This document shows, one piece after another, positions 7,076-15,748 of a stretch of 64,000 nucleotides of DNA. This DNA is from Exiguobacterium acetylicum. GTDB lineage: Bacteria > Bacillota > Bacilli > Exiguobacteriales > Exiguobacteriaceae. Each line of letters begins with the position of its first letter. The first letter of the stretch is position 1. The stretch lies in assembly GCF_022170825.1 (NCBI RefSeq), contig NZ_CP081878.1, positions 584,001 through 648,000 of the forward strand, in the 5' to 3' direction. The notes beneath the pieces are model-generated. The model made no database searches, was not told the DNA's origin, and saw only the letters and a list, made by a program, of their open reading frames with translations. Made by a program: the position numbers and the translations under genes.

Positions 7076-7912
7076 ATGAACGAGGTAGAAGCATTAGAAG
7101 GATTACGGAATAAAGCAGTCAAGTCGACGCGTATGTTACAAGTGCGTCCTCTCGAGTATTTAGTTCGTGCTATGCTAGCAGGTATTTTCATTGGGTTTGC
7201 AATCATTTTTACCTTAAAGGCAATTAACGGTCTATATATGGCGGAGTCACCTGTTGCGACACTTGTCGGCGGATTGACATTCGGAGTAGCACTTGTCCTG
7301 ATCGTTTACGGTGGGGCAGAACTATTTACAGGGAATACGATGTATTTCACAACGGCAACGATGCGTGGCTATACAACAAAGATGGATACGATGAAAGTTT
7401 GGTTAATTTGTCTGATCGGGAACGGACTCGGAGGGCTAGCGTTCGCGCTACTCTTTTCTCAAACAGGCATCATACAAGAGCTTGGTATGAACAACTGGTT
7501 ATTTTCTGTGTCAGAGACGAAAATCCACCATACGACGTGGGAAATCTTCACGCGGGCAATCTTCTGTAACTGGATGGTTTGTTTAGCGATATTCATTCCA
7601 AAAAACATGAAGAATGAATTAGCGCAGATCATGATGATGATGGTACTTGTTGCAGTATTCTTTGCTTCTGGATTTGATCACGTCATCGCTAATATGGCAT
7701 TGTTCTCAATTGCTTTAGTCGTGCCACATCCGGATACGATTACGTTTGCGGGAGCGATGCATAACCTGTTGCCAGCTTTGGCTGGGAACATTATCGGTGG
7801 AGCAGTCTTTATGGGAATGATCTATACATGGCTGAATAAAGAAAAACTAGAGGTAGATGAATCGCGTCAATCCACGACACCGGTTCATATTGCTTCGAAG
7901 CAAAATGCATAA
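7076..7912 (+). CDS. Formate/nitrite transporter (FNT) family channel
   Basis: The 278-residue protein has the six membrane segments of FocA/NirC pentameric channels, which pass formate, nitrite or hydrosulfide. Visible family features are the ARAMLAGIFIGFA-like first helix, GGAELFTGNTM with the GNT break in helix 2, FCNWMVCLAIF, and the HVIANMALF and HNLLPALAGNIIGGA regions. GAGAGG precedes the ATG. The FocA or NirC subtype cannot be fixed from sequence alone; pyruvate formate-lyase genes at the far end of the window make formate plausible. A fermentation or oxygen-linked operator lies upstream. Confidence 0.9.
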   Translation: MNEVEALEGLRNKAVKSTRMLQVRPLEYLVRAMLAGIFIGFAIIFTLKAINGLYMAESPVATLVGGLTFGVALVLIVYGGAELFTGNTMYFTTATMRGYTTKMDTMKVWLICLIGNGLGGLAFALLFSQTGIIQELGMNNWLFSVSETKIHHTTWEIFTRAIFCNWMVCLAIFIPKNMKNELAQIMMMMVLVAVFFASGFDHVIANMALFSIALVVPHPDTITFAGAMHNLLPALAGNIIGGAVFMGMIYTWLNKEKLEVDESRQSTTPVHIASKQNA

Positions 7913-7915
7913 TCA

Positions 7916-7945
7916 AAAAGCAGCTGTCGCGACAGCTGCTTTTTC
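7916..7945. terminator. Bidirectional palindromic terminator
   Basis: AAAAAGCAGCTGTCG and its exact complement (7916-7930, 7931-7945) form a hairpin between the convergent FNT and DUF1232 genes, with terminal A and T runs in both directions. Confidence 0.88.
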
Positions 7946-7947
7946 GT

Positions 7948-8367
7948 TCATTCCATATGTTGAAAGCGATCGACATCTGCAGCCAATTCTTCATAGATCG
8001 TTTCGACGATTTGAGCATCATCGAAGAGCCCGAGGACGTTATCGTCCGGTAAGGCGTCAACAGGAGACGTGAAGTAGAGAACAGCCGTTAATAACAATTG
8101 TTCCTGCTCCGTATGCATTTCGAATTTTTTCTGGTACAGAGCACGAAGCATTTCAAGCAATTGTTTTAATTGGAAATAGAGAACGAGCTCTGCCTCGCGT
8201 TCGATATCCGAGCTTTCTGTAGACGCGATATCTTGTGTCAGGTGTGCAAGTCCAATCTCTGCTCGAACTAACAGTTCTTGTTGTGCTTTTTCATCACCAA
8301 CGAGGTCGAGTGCCTGTCGGTGAAAATACGTATAAGCCGATTTAAAATCTCCGGGTGTGAATTCCAT
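7948..8367 (-). CDS. DUF1232 (YkvA-like) protein
   Basis: The 139-residue protein ends with the DUF1232 signature LTAVLYFTSPVDALPDDNVLG followed by LFDDAQIVE (residues about 90-122), a short conserved helical hairpin found in many membrane-associated bacterial proteins of unknown function. The first 85 residues are charged and helical, rich in Gln, Glu and Leu. GGAGGC precedes the ATG. The role is unknown; the DUF call is confident. Confidence 0.8.
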   Translation of the reverse strand: MEFTPGDFKSAYTYFHRQALDLVGDEKAQQELLVRAEIGLAHLTQDIASTESSDIEREAELVLYFQLKQLLEMLRALYQKKFEMHTEQEQLLLTAVLYFTSPVDALPDDNVLGLFDDAQIVETIYEELAADVDRFQHME

Positions 8368-8465
8368 GGTGATGCCTCCTTCTATTCTTCTTCTAGTTTC
8401 GCCTTATTTCTTGCAAAATTGCAACTATTTCGTGAAAATAAAGATACAAGAAAGGGGATTACATA

Positions 8466-9689
8466 ATGCCGACACAAGCAGAATTACAACAGTACGCGTC
8501 TTTAGCAGTACATACAGGGATTAATCTACAGCCAGGACAACAACTCGAGATACGAGCAGGAATCGAGAACTTACCGCTTGTCCGTGAAATCACACGTGTC
8601 GCCTACGAAGTAGGAGCTACGCAAGTATATGTACAATGGTCTGATGATGAGATGACGAAAATCCGCTATTTCGATGCACCGGAAGAGTCGTTTGATACGT
8701 TCCCTGATTGGTTAAAAGCACGTTATGATCAATTGGCAGAAGAAAAGACAGCGTTCTTATCGGTCGTCAGTGAAGATCCAGATTTATTGAATGGCGTTGA
8801 TTCGAGTCGAATCGCACGTGCGAACAAAGCGGCCGGCGTTGCGCTCGCCAATTGGCGTAAGTTCGTCATGAGTGACAACGTAAGCTGGTGCGTCGTAGCA
8901 GCTCCTTCTGAAAGCTGGGCAAAAAAAGTGTTCCCTGATTCAGACAAACCGGTAGATGAACTATGGACGGCTATTTTAAAGGCAACACGCGCTGATCAAG
9001 CAGATCCAGTTGCTGCCTGGGCAGATCATGATCATAACCTACGTTCAAAAGCAAAATTCCTGACAGAGAAGAAATACAAAACATTGCATTACACAGCTCC
9101 AGGGACAGAGTTGTCAATCGAATTACCAGAACGTCACGTCTGGTTAGGTGGCGGTGGTCCAAATGCAGATGGTGTTGATTTCATCGCGAATCTGCCGACC
9201 GAAGAAGTATTCACGTTACCGAAAAAGACAGGCGTCAACGGTCATGTTTCGAGTACAAAACCACTCAGCTACAGCGGAAACTTGATTGATGAGTTCACGC
9301 TCTGGTTCGAAGATGGAAAAATCGTCAAAGCAGAAGCAAAACAAGGCCAAGAAGCACTTGACGATTTGATTTCACTTGATGAAGGTGCGCGTTACCTTGG
9401 AGAAGTCGCGCTCGTACCACACCGTTCACCGATTTCAGACTCGGGTATTTTATTCTACAATACACTGTTTGATGAAAATGCTTCATGCCACTTAGCGATT
9501 GGACGAGCGTACTCGACGTGTCTCGAAAATGGTCCAAGCCTCTCTGCGGAAGAATTAGAAGCACAAGGTGCGAACGACTCGATGACTCATGTCGACTTCA
9601 TGATTGGGTCAGCAGATCTATCGATCGAAGGAGAACTTGCAGACGGAACACGTGAATCAGTCATGCGTGACGGAAACTGGTCAATTTAA
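8466..9689 (+). CDS. M29-family aminopeptidase (AmpS/PepS type)
   Basis: The 407-residue protein is a cytosolic dizinc aminopeptidase that releases N-terminal residues from peptides. Length, the N-terminus LQQYASLAVHTGINLQPGQQ, the central ERHVWLGGGGPNADG stretch and the C-terminal block ENASCHLAIGRAYSTC ... DSMTHVDFMIGS are typical of family M29. AAGAAAGGGG precedes the ATG at 8466. It is monocistronic, flanked by its own promoter region and a terminator shared with murB. Confidence 0.93.
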   Translation: MPTQAELQQYASLAVHTGINLQPGQQLEIRAGIENLPLVREITRVAYEVGATQVYVQWSDDEMTKIRYFDAPEESFDTFPDWLKARYDQLAEEKTAFLSVVSEDPDLLNGVDSSRIARANKAAGVALANWRKFVMSDNVSWCVVAAPSESWAKKVFPDSDKPVDELWTAILKATRADQADPVAAWADHDHNLRSKAKFLTEKKYKTLHYTAPGTELSIELPERHVWLGGGGPNADGVDFIANLPTEEVFTLPKKTGVNGHVSSTKPLSYSGNLIDEFTLWFEDGKIVKAEAKQGQEALDDLISLDEGARYLGEVALVPHRSPISDSGILFYNTLFDENASCHLAIGRAYSTCLENGPSLSAEELEAQGANDSMTHVDFMIGSADLSIEGELADGTRESVMRDGNWSI

Positions 9690-9696
9690 ACGAACA

Positions 9697-9729
9697 AAAA
9701 GGTGAGTCCGAATACGGAACTCACCTTTT
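9697..9729. terminator. Bidirectional terminator between ampS-type gene and murB
   Basis: AAAAGGTGAGT pairs with ACTCACCTTTT, with the inner CCG/CGG extending the stem after a one-base bulge, between two convergent genes. Confidence 0.8.
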
Positions 9730-9744
9730 GTATAAAATTATTGG

Positions 9745-10677
9745 TTACGCTTCTTCACCAATGATTTTCACTTCAGTCTCAAGTAAAATACCGAATTTTT
9801 CTTGAACGGTTTCTTGTACATGGCGAATGAGCGCGATATAGTCGGATGCTGATGCATTCTCGACGTTGACGATGAAACCAGCGTGTTTCTTTGAGACTTC
9901 AGCACCACCGATGCGTGTTCCTTGTAAGTCACTATCTTGAATCAACTTACCCGCAAAATAGCCTTCGGGACGTTTAAAGACACTACCACAAGAAGGGTAT
10001 TCGAGTGGTTGTTTTGTTTCCCGCTTATGCGTTAAATCATCCATGACTTCCTTGATTAATGCCGGATCACCTTCTGTTAAGGCAAATCGACCTTCAAGGA
10101 TGATGTATTCTTTCTTTGAAAAACAGCTCGTCCGGTATCCCAGTTCGAGTTCATCATGCGAAATATTCAACAGTTCGCCTTGTCGTGTCAAAACGGTCGC
10201 GCTATGCAAGCAGTCTTTGACTTCGCCACCATATGCACCTGCATTCATGATCAAAGCACCGCCAATCGTTCCTGGAATCCCGCAAGCGAATTCAAGACCG
10301 CTGAGCTGATGCGCGTAAGCTACACGAGAAGCTTCGATGATCGCTGCGCCACTTTGAGCGACAAGTTCGTGTCCCTCGACCGAGATGTCGGTTAACTTCT
10401 CGAAGGAAAGGACGATGCCGCGAATACCGCCGTCGCGGACGACGAGATTCGATCCATTTCCAAGCAACGTCAAAGGAATACCTTGTTCGTAAGCATATCG
10501 GACGACAAAAGCCGTTTCCTCATAAGAAGTTGGAATGATAAATAAATCCGCGATTCCACCCATTTTTGTATACGTATGATATTTTAAAGGCTCATTGATT
10601 AGTACGGACTCTTTTGAAATGCCTTCATACAGTCCTGTCATTACTTGTTCAGTCATTATGGTCTCAGTCCTTTTCAT
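9745..10677 (-). CDS. murB: UDP-N-acetylenolpyruvoylglucosamine reductase
   Basis: MurB reduces UDP-GlcNAc-enolpyruvate to UDP-MurNAc with NADPH and FAD. The FAD-binding motif LLGNGSNLVVRDGG, CGIPGTIGGALIMNAGAYGGE, the YRTS segment, the catalytic serine region YPSCGSVFKRP and the C-terminal glutamate in LLETEVKIIG are all present. The product is 310 residues from the ATG at 10677 (TAGGA close by) or 303 from the ATG at 10656, preceded by AAAGGA; either is possible. It is a single gene, convergent with the aminopeptidase. Confidence 0.95.
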   Translation of the reverse strand: MKRTETIMTEQVMTGLYEGISKESVLINEPLKYHTYTKMGGIADLFIIPTSYEETAFVVRYAYEQGIPLTLLGNGSNLVVRDGGIRGIVLSFEKLTDISVEGHELVAQSGAAIIEASRVAYAHQLSGLEFACGIPGTIGGALIMNAGAYGGEVKDCLHSATVLTRQGELLNISHDELELGYRTSCFSKKEYIILEGRFALTEGDPALIKEVMDDLTHKRETKQPLEYPSCGSVFKRPEGYFAGKLIQDSDLQGTRIGGAEVSKKHAGFIVNVENASASDYIALIRHVQETVQEKFGILLETEVKIIGEEA

Positions 10678-10904
10678 GAATTCCTACCCAGCGCTCATGC
10701 GCTCAAAATATATTTTAACATTAATCGTGCAGTCGTTGTTCAACATACTGTTCCCAAAATACCGACTTATGCCGGGAATTGCAAGCACTAGGGAAGGAAT
10801 GTCATCGATTAGTAATGAAAAATGTCACACGGAAAGCATAGTCATGAAGAGGAATGAAGCGAAAAGAACTCGGGAAAAGGGAAGTATAAAAGGAGGCGAT
10901 CACG

Positions 10905-11420
10905 ATGGAAAGTGAACGTTTGTGGATGCGGCCGTTCGAAGAAGAGGATTTCAGTTTTTATAAGTCGCTTGTCCAAAATGAACGTGTCATGCGCTATATC
11001 AACGGTGGTGTTGCCTTAGGCGAAGAAGAAGCGAGAGAATGGTTTGAACGGCAATTGGAACGCTATGCGGACGAACGACAAACTGGATTTTTATTGTTAT
11101 TTAAAAAGGAAACGGATGAACCGATTGGTTTCGCAGGTTTACTCATCCAAGAAGTCGATGGAATTGAAGAACTAGAAGTCGGTTATTGGCTCGAACCGAA
11201 GCATTGGAAAGTCGGTTATGGTCGCGAAGCAGCAAGATGCTTGATGATCGAAGCATTTAATCGAGGGCATGACCGGATTATCTCAATCATTCATCCCGAC
11301 AATCATGCTTCTCAGAATGTTGCACGAGCAAATGGACTGAATTGGGAAAAAGATACGATTTTTAGAGATATATCCGTCACCATCTATTCAGGACAATTAT
11401 CGCGACTTTGTCGTAACTAA
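10905..11420 (+). CDS. GNAT acetyltransferase, RimJ/RimL type
   Basis: The 171-residue protein begins MESERLWMRPFEEEDF, the usual N-terminal strand of the Acetyltransf_3 group, and carries the acetyl-CoA region VGYWLEPKHWKVGYGREAARCLM and the HPDNHASQNVARANGL helix common to RimJ/L-like N-acetyltransferases. AAAGGAGGCGATC is an excellent ribosome site. The substrate, whether a ribosomal-protein N-terminus, amino acid or small molecule, is not predictable. A second acetyltransferase gene follows 14 bases later. Confidence 0.88.
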   Translation: MESERLWMRPFEEEDFSFYKSLVQNERVMRYINGGVALGEEEAREWFERQLERYADERQTGFLLLFKKETDEPIGFAGLLIQEVDGIEELEVGYWLEPKHWKVGYGREAARCLMIEAFNRGHDRIISIIHPDNHASQNVARANGLNWEKDTIFRDISVTIYSGQLSRLCRN

Positions 11421-11434
11421 AGAGGAGAAATTTT

Positions 11435-11920
11435 ATGTACGAATTTACATTCGAAGCTTTTCATCACATGACACCAGATACACTCTATGCACTCTTAAAA
11501 CTACGAACAGATATCTTCGTCGTCGAGCAGAACTGCGCTTACCCGGAACTAGATGATCAAGATCAACAAGCGACGCATCTGATTGTACGTGATGACAGTG
11601 ACCGGATTGTTGGGTGTCTTCGGATGTATGATCATCCGGAAAAAGGAACAGCGATTGGACGGGTAGCCGTTCACCGTTCTCATCGTTCTGTTGGGTTAGC
11701 AAGACAAATGATGCAAAGAGCCATGACTCATCTACAAGCGGAATCTGCGATCTACTTACAAGCACAAGCACACTTAGAAGGGTTTTACGGATCGTTCGGT
11801 TTCCAGACCGTATCCGAACCTTATTTAGAAGATGATATTCCTCATGTGGACATGCAGTTTCACGTAAATGATTTGAAAAAAGACTTCACGTCGTCGCTGG
11901 ATGAACCGATGAATAAGTAG
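11435..11920 (+). CDS. GNAT acetyltransferase, ElaA family
   Basis: The 161-residue protein matches the ElaA group of predicted acyltransferases: LYALLKLRTDIFVVEQNCAY near the N-terminus, then CLRMYD, GRVAVHRSHRSVGLARQMM (acetyl-CoA loop) and LQAQAHLEGFYGSFGFQTV. The biochemical substrate of ElaA proteins is not established. AGAGGAG precedes the ATG, and the gene is probably transcribed with its acetyltransferase neighbour and the small membrane protein after it. Confidence 0.88.
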   Translation: MYEFTFEAFHHMTPDTLYALLKLRTDIFVVEQNCAYPELDDQDQQATHLIVRDDSDRIVGCLRMYDHPEKGTAIGRVAVHRSHRSVGLARQMMQRAMTHLQAESAIYLQAQAHLEGFYGSFGFQTVSEPYLEDDIPHVDMQFHVNDLKKDFTSSLDEPMNK

Positions 11921-11949
11921 AATGAACTTTTCTCGGAGGTGGATCAGTC

Positions 11950-12309
11950 ATGAAGAAAGTGCTGGTCATTTTCGCTCTTAGTTTAATCGCTATCTTATCT
12001 TTAGGAGTCGGTATTTCGTATGCTCAATTGCAAGGGAACTACCGCGATTCTGAAAAAGAATTGATGGCGATTTTAGAGCGGCAACATGATTTATCGGCTT
12101 CCTCCTTTCTTGAAGTGCGCGCATCCTTTTCTTTACAACATCGACAAATCATACACGTTCGTCTTCGTGGCGAGCCTGCTATCACGTACGAATTCATTCA
12201 ACCGAAGGATGAAATCGAATATCATGGGTCTGTCGGGACAAGTGTTGAAAAGACAGGGAAACAAGATGCCGTCTTTCGAAACGCTCATCTAAAAGTCGGT
12301 GAAAAATAA
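11950..12309 (+). CDS. Small uncharacterised secreted or membrane-anchored protein
   Basis: The 119 residues start with a signal-like or anchor segment (KKVLVIFALSLIAILSLGVGISYAQ, written in part), possibly cleaved after a YAQ-type site. The remaining 90 residues are charged and likely extracytoplasmic. I recognise no domain. CGGAGGTGG precedes the ATG, and a strong terminator overlaps the stop, closing the three-gene unit that starts with the RimJ/L-type gene. Confidence 0.68.
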   Translation: MKKVLVIFALSLIAILSLGVGISYAQLQGNYRDSEKELMAILERQHDLSASSFLEVRASFSLQHRQIIHVRLRGEPAITYEFIQPKDEIEYHGSVGTSVEKTGKQDAVFRNAHLKVGEK

Positions 12310-12354
12310 AAAGTGGAGAATCTTCCTGAAACAACGGAAGATTCTCCACTTTTT
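12308..12354 (+). terminator. Strong intrinsic terminator
   Basis: AAAAAGTGGAGAATCTTCC (12308-12326) pairs perfectly with 12336-12354, giving a 19-bp stem with a 9-base loop and terminal T tract. Confidence 0.9.
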
Positions 12355-12421
12355 GCTTTCAAGACGGTAGGATATTGCGTACACTACGAAGAGATACTGG
12401 AATGAGGAGGTTGAGGGAATC

Positions 12422-13357
12422 ATGTGGAAACCCTTTACGAAAAATCAATCAATTGCACCGGCACTACAAGCCTTCCGAGAGCTTGACGTCGAAGCATTTC
12501 GGATACATGTTGCTCAACTAAATGATGTAGAACAAAAAGCTTTACAGTTTATTAAGCGATCACTAGAGGAGGATTCACTTGCTCATTTAAAATTAGCGCT
12601 TGAGATGAAACAACCACTCGTCGAGATCGACCGTCTGTTTCAAGTGCTCGTTACTTGTCAAAATCGTCACCAATTACTTGAAATGCTACTAGCATACGGT
12701 CTTGACGCCAATCAAGTCCATACACTTGAAGGTCATCGTTCCATCGTCAGGCAACCCCTTCGCTTTCCGGTAGGTCTATATGCGGCGCGTCATCCGGAGC
12801 TCTGGGCACTTGTCGCTGAAACATTGGATTTCACCTACACGATGCATCTTCAACGCAGTGATCAATTCATGGAAACACATGAATTAAATCTACTCGACCT
12901 CGTCTTATTACTCGATATCGAAGAAGAGTTGACGACTGACGTGCTTGATCAGCTCAGCGAATGCAAGGCAACCGTTGGACTTGCAGAACGATTGCAGCGT
13001 CCGTCTTCACCGTTGTTGTTGAAGACCATCGAGGTAGATGCCTATCTTCCGACATTTGTTTACGCTAAACATTACTTTCCATTCTATGCGTTAATTGGAC
13101 GGCAAACGAGCCTGTTCCCCTCTTTATTAGATCGTGTAATGGAAGAGGCTGACTCCGCTAAAGTCTGCGAGGATGCCTTGCTCGCTTTTCATAACCATCA
13201 ACCTGGACTCGCTCTAACATGGGGAGACGCCTACGTCGAACAGTTATACGAGATGGGTCTAGTACTTCGTGAAATGGGTCATGTTGACTTTGGGAGAATG
13301 GATGCGGAGTATGTGTTACCTGAATACAGAGCGATCGTCGACCGATTAAATGATTAA
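12422..13357 (+). CDS. Uncharacterised helical-repeat protein, weakly ankyrin-like
   Basis: The 311-residue soluble protein is mostly helical and rich in Leu. Residues about 55-115 show paired-helix phrases (AHLKLALEMKQPLVEIDRLFQ, HQLLEMLLAYGLDANQVHTLEG) that recall degenerate ankyrin repeats, but no clear family appears. There is no signal peptide or membrane segment. GGAGG lies upstream of the ATG. It ends in a 12-base tail-to-tail overlap with the opposite-strand acetyltransferase, with no terminator between them. Confidence 0.68.
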   Translation: MWKPFTKNQSIAPALQAFRELDVEAFRIHVAQLNDVEQKALQFIKRSLEEDSLAHLKLALEMKQPLVEIDRLFQVLVTCQNRHQLLEMLLAYGLDANQVHTLEGHRSIVRQPLRFPVGLYAARHPELWALVAETLDFTYTMHLQRSDQFMETHELNLLDLVLLLDIEEELTTDVLDQLSECKATVGLAERLQRPSSPLLLKTIEVDAYLPTFVYAKHYFPFYALIGRQTSLFPSLLDRVMEEADSAKVCEDALLAFHNHQPGLALTWGDAYVEQLYEMGLVLREMGHVDFGRMDAEYVLPEYRAIVDRLND

Positions 13358-14206
13358 CGGAGGTTGATCCGTACTGAACGTATGCCAATGAGAGGTTAAC
13401 TGGATATCGCAAAACATCGTGGGGTGATACAGTCGCAGTACATCTTGCTGTGTCGAAAGAAAAAAGACTTCAAATGTTTGAATGTTTGTACGTCTTAATT
13501 TTTCTTGAAACGTGTGAAGTATGCGGCTACCATATCCTTGACGTCGCAGTTCAGGTAGACAAGTGATTTCAAGAAGACGGATGTTCTGACCTTGCTTTTG
13601 AAACAAAAGTGTACCGACGATCAGTTGTTTATCATAGACTAAATAAGGAATGGCTTTTTGTTGAATTAACTTTTCTAAATCAGAAACCGTGTGAGGGAAG
13701 AAGTGCTGTGCTCCTTGAATGGCATCGTTACGAAGCGCAAGATAAGTATCTTGATTCTTTGCATGAACAGCTTTCAGACGTAGGGTGGCAGGTTGTCCGT
13801 CTGAGAGTCCGATTAAACGAAATTGTTCGGCATATAAACGATAACCAAGCTCTTTCCAAATCGAGGTTAAAGAAAGATCATGCGGCGGGGAAACTTGTAC
13901 ATGAATCCGTTGACATCCTTGTCGAATGACATGTGTATGTAAAGAAATAGCCAGACGACGAAAGGCTTTGATATCATGAAAGGCACCGTTCGTAAAGTGA
14001 GCGACGTCATGTATGACATGATACCCAAGCGTGGCTTGTACCTGACCGGATTCTAGGTAAATCCATTGACAATCTTCAAGAGGCTGAAAAAATGAAAAAT
14101 CATATGCCTTTTGGTGGTACTGCAGAAGTTGATGGACGTGTCGCCTTTGAACATGAGACAATTGATTATAATAGACAGCAGGCAAATTAAGTTCCTCCTT
14201 TAGCAA
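13346..14206 (-). CDS. GNAT-family acetyltransferase
   Basis: The 286-residue product is longer than a single GNAT domain. The C-terminal half (residues about 145-280) has the acetyl-CoA motif LPELRRQGYGSRILHTFQ and the beta strand LLEITC before it. The N-terminal half resembles a second, degenerate GNAT unit (IHDVAHFTNGAFHDIKAFRRLA), so this may be a tandem-GNAT protein. Substrate unknown. GGAGG precedes the ATG. Its 3' end overlaps the convergent 12422 gene by 12 bases. Confidence 0.78.
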   Translation of the reverse strand: MLKEELNLPAVYYNQLSHVQRRHVHQLLQYHQKAYDFSFFQPLEDCQWIYLESGQVQATLGYHVIHDVAHFTNGAFHDIKAFRRLAISLHTHVIRQGCQRIHVQVSPPHDLSLTSIWKELGYRLYAEQFRLIGLSDGQPATLRLKAVHAKNQDTYLALRNDAIQGAQHFFPHTVSDLEKLIQQKAIPYLVYDKQLIVGTLLFQKQGQNIRLLEITCLPELRRQGYGSRILHTFQEKLRRTNIQTFEVFFLSTQQDVLRLYHPTMFCDIQLTSHWHTFSTDQPPLII

Positions 14207-14325
14207 AGTGAAGATGAAAGCATCTTGCTTTTATATTACAGGAAATAAAAGGTATTTATATATTCTGTTTCAAATAAAAAGTAGATGGATTCCTGAAGAT
14301 AAGAAAGAATCGAGGCAAAAATATC

Positions 14326-14589
14326 ATGAAGTATCTCTGGATCGTCATTGGCTTATCGGGATGGCTACTCAGCGTAGATACGTTAGTAGTAGAAGCACGC
14401 GATTACGATGAACCGGGCGTGAGTAGTTCGACGACATATGGCAGTTATGGAACGGAAGATCATATCATCGTTGATCGGAAAGAACCGATTTATGAAGGAT
14501 TTGATTCACCGAACGACATGGCATTCTTATTTGCTTGTATTGCTTTGCTAGCAACGGTTGGGCTTGGAATCGTCAATGCTTCCGATTGA
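14326..14589 (+). CDS. Small uncharacterised protein with two hydrophobic segments
   Basis: The 87-residue product has an N-terminal signal-like helix (KYLWIVIGLSGWLLSVDTLV), a polar middle of about 45 residues rich in Ser, Tyr, Asp and Glu, and a C-terminal membrane helix (MAFLFACIALLATVGLGIV). That topology places the acidic middle outside the cell. No family is recognised. GAGG lies about 12 bases before the ATG. A strong bidirectional terminator follows. Confidence 0.6.
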   Translation: MKYLWIVIGLSGWLLSVDTLVVEARDYDEPGVSSSTTYGSYGTEDHIIVDRKEPIYEGFDSPNDMAFLFACIALLATVGLGIVNASD

Positions 14590-14614
14590 GATGAATCTCT
14601 CTAAGTAATTAGAA

Positions 14615-14665
14615 ACAAACAAAAAAGTAAGTGGCGAGTATATCGCTACTTACTTTTTTGTTTGT
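14615..14665. terminator. Bidirectional intrinsic terminator
   Basis: A 23-bp stem (14615-14637 with 14643-14665, one G-U pair) has long A and T runs in its outer part and separates convergent genes. Confidence 0.88.
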
Positions 14666-14692
14666 CACGAATGGCTAGGAAGCGAATGTTCC

Positions 14693-15604
14693 TTAAAAAT
14701 GAATTCGTTTTTTTCGACCGACGCGTGCCATTCGTTCATGCTCTTGTTCAAGTCCGGCACGCTCGAGGAGATCAAGATAATAGCGGAAAGGAGTCGAACG
14801 ATGCGAAAAGTATGGAATGTACTCTGTAAAAAGCATCGTCTCTGCTCGTTCTAACGCTCGTAGCGAGATGAGGGCATGCAATTCCGCAAAGCGAATTTCT
14901 TGATAGGTGGACAAAGCATCTGCATCAATTCGAACATGTGCTTGTAGTTTTTTCGCATGTGTGTTCAGGCAATTGATGTACGCTTCTTGATGCTCTGCTT
15001 TCTCGCAGTGGGCAAGTACAGCAAGTAGAAGATCACTACGCTCGGTGTCAACATCCATCGGGACTTTTAATGCGGTGTAGAGAGCACGTTCCATCCATTC
15101 GACACCGTGACTATCATTTTTGTAATAGCCGACCAATTCTTGAAAAAAGTCAACTTGAGAGACTTTTAATAATCGAAAGGGGTCATTACTTAAAAATAAA
15201 GGTTCTTCCCCAGCAGCTGACGAAAGAAGAAAGAAAAATTCTTCAAAGGCAATCCGAGTTCCATTTTTTCGATGGGCATAGTGGCGCAAATGCTTGAGCA
15301 GACGCTTTGCGGTGATATACCAATTCTTTTGTTCGCGAAGTGGTACGATTGGATTTGGCTCAAGGTACTGTAAGTCGTATGCTAATTGAACGAACCGTTC
15401 CGTCTGAGCAATCGTCTGTTCGACAGTTGGTTGTTCTTGTTCTTTTTGCAAATCCTTGTACTTCATGAACTGTGTCAACATGGCGTCAAACTCTTTTTCT
15501 TCGATGACTTGTCTCGGGAGTTGACGATAGATTTCGACGATGATATCGCGAAGGGTCGTATCGCCATACTGTTCCAGTAAGAGCCGCAGTTTCCGTATTC
15601 TCAT
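14693..15604 (-). CDS. Uncharacterised cytoplasmic protein
   Basis: I start at the ATG at 15604, 5 bases after GGAGGG, giving 303 residues; the longer frame to 15631 has no ribosome site. The protein is helical, charged and lacks signal or membrane segments. It starts MRIRKLRLLLEQYGDTTLRD and ends with a basic GRKKRIHF tail. I recognise no catalytic motif or family. It is a single gene, divergent from the nitroreductase. Confidence 0.68.
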   Translation of the reverse strand: MRIRKLRLLLEQYGDTTLRDIIVEIYRQLPRQVIEEKEFDAMLTQFMKYKDLQKEQEQPTVEQTIAQTERFVQLAYDLQYLEPNPIVPLREQKNWYITAKRLLKHLRHYAHRKNGTRIAFEEFFFLLSSAAGEEPLFLSNDPFRLLKVSQVDFFQELVGYYKNDSHGVEWMERALYTALKVPMDVDTERSDLLLAVLAHCEKAEHQEAYINCLNTHAKKLQAHVRIDADALSTYQEIRFAELHALISLRALERAETMLFTEYIPYFSHRSTPFRYYLDLLERAGLEQEHERMARVGRKKRIHF

Positions 15605-15748
15605 GATCGCCCTCCTTCGCAAAAAAAGCACAGTACAACACTATTCATTTCCCGCTTTTTTCATAAACCGAACCTCTTCATTTGCGCTTTTTAGTCAGAG
15701 ACGACTATCTTAAATAAGAAGACTCATTACAGAAGGGGACGATTACAC

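Noticed and set aside
8411-8424. TTGCAA-AA-TTGCAA palindrome upstream of the M29 aminopeptidase gene
   Set aside because: Each half is itself a palindrome in AT-rich promoter DNA, and it matches no regulator consensus I know.
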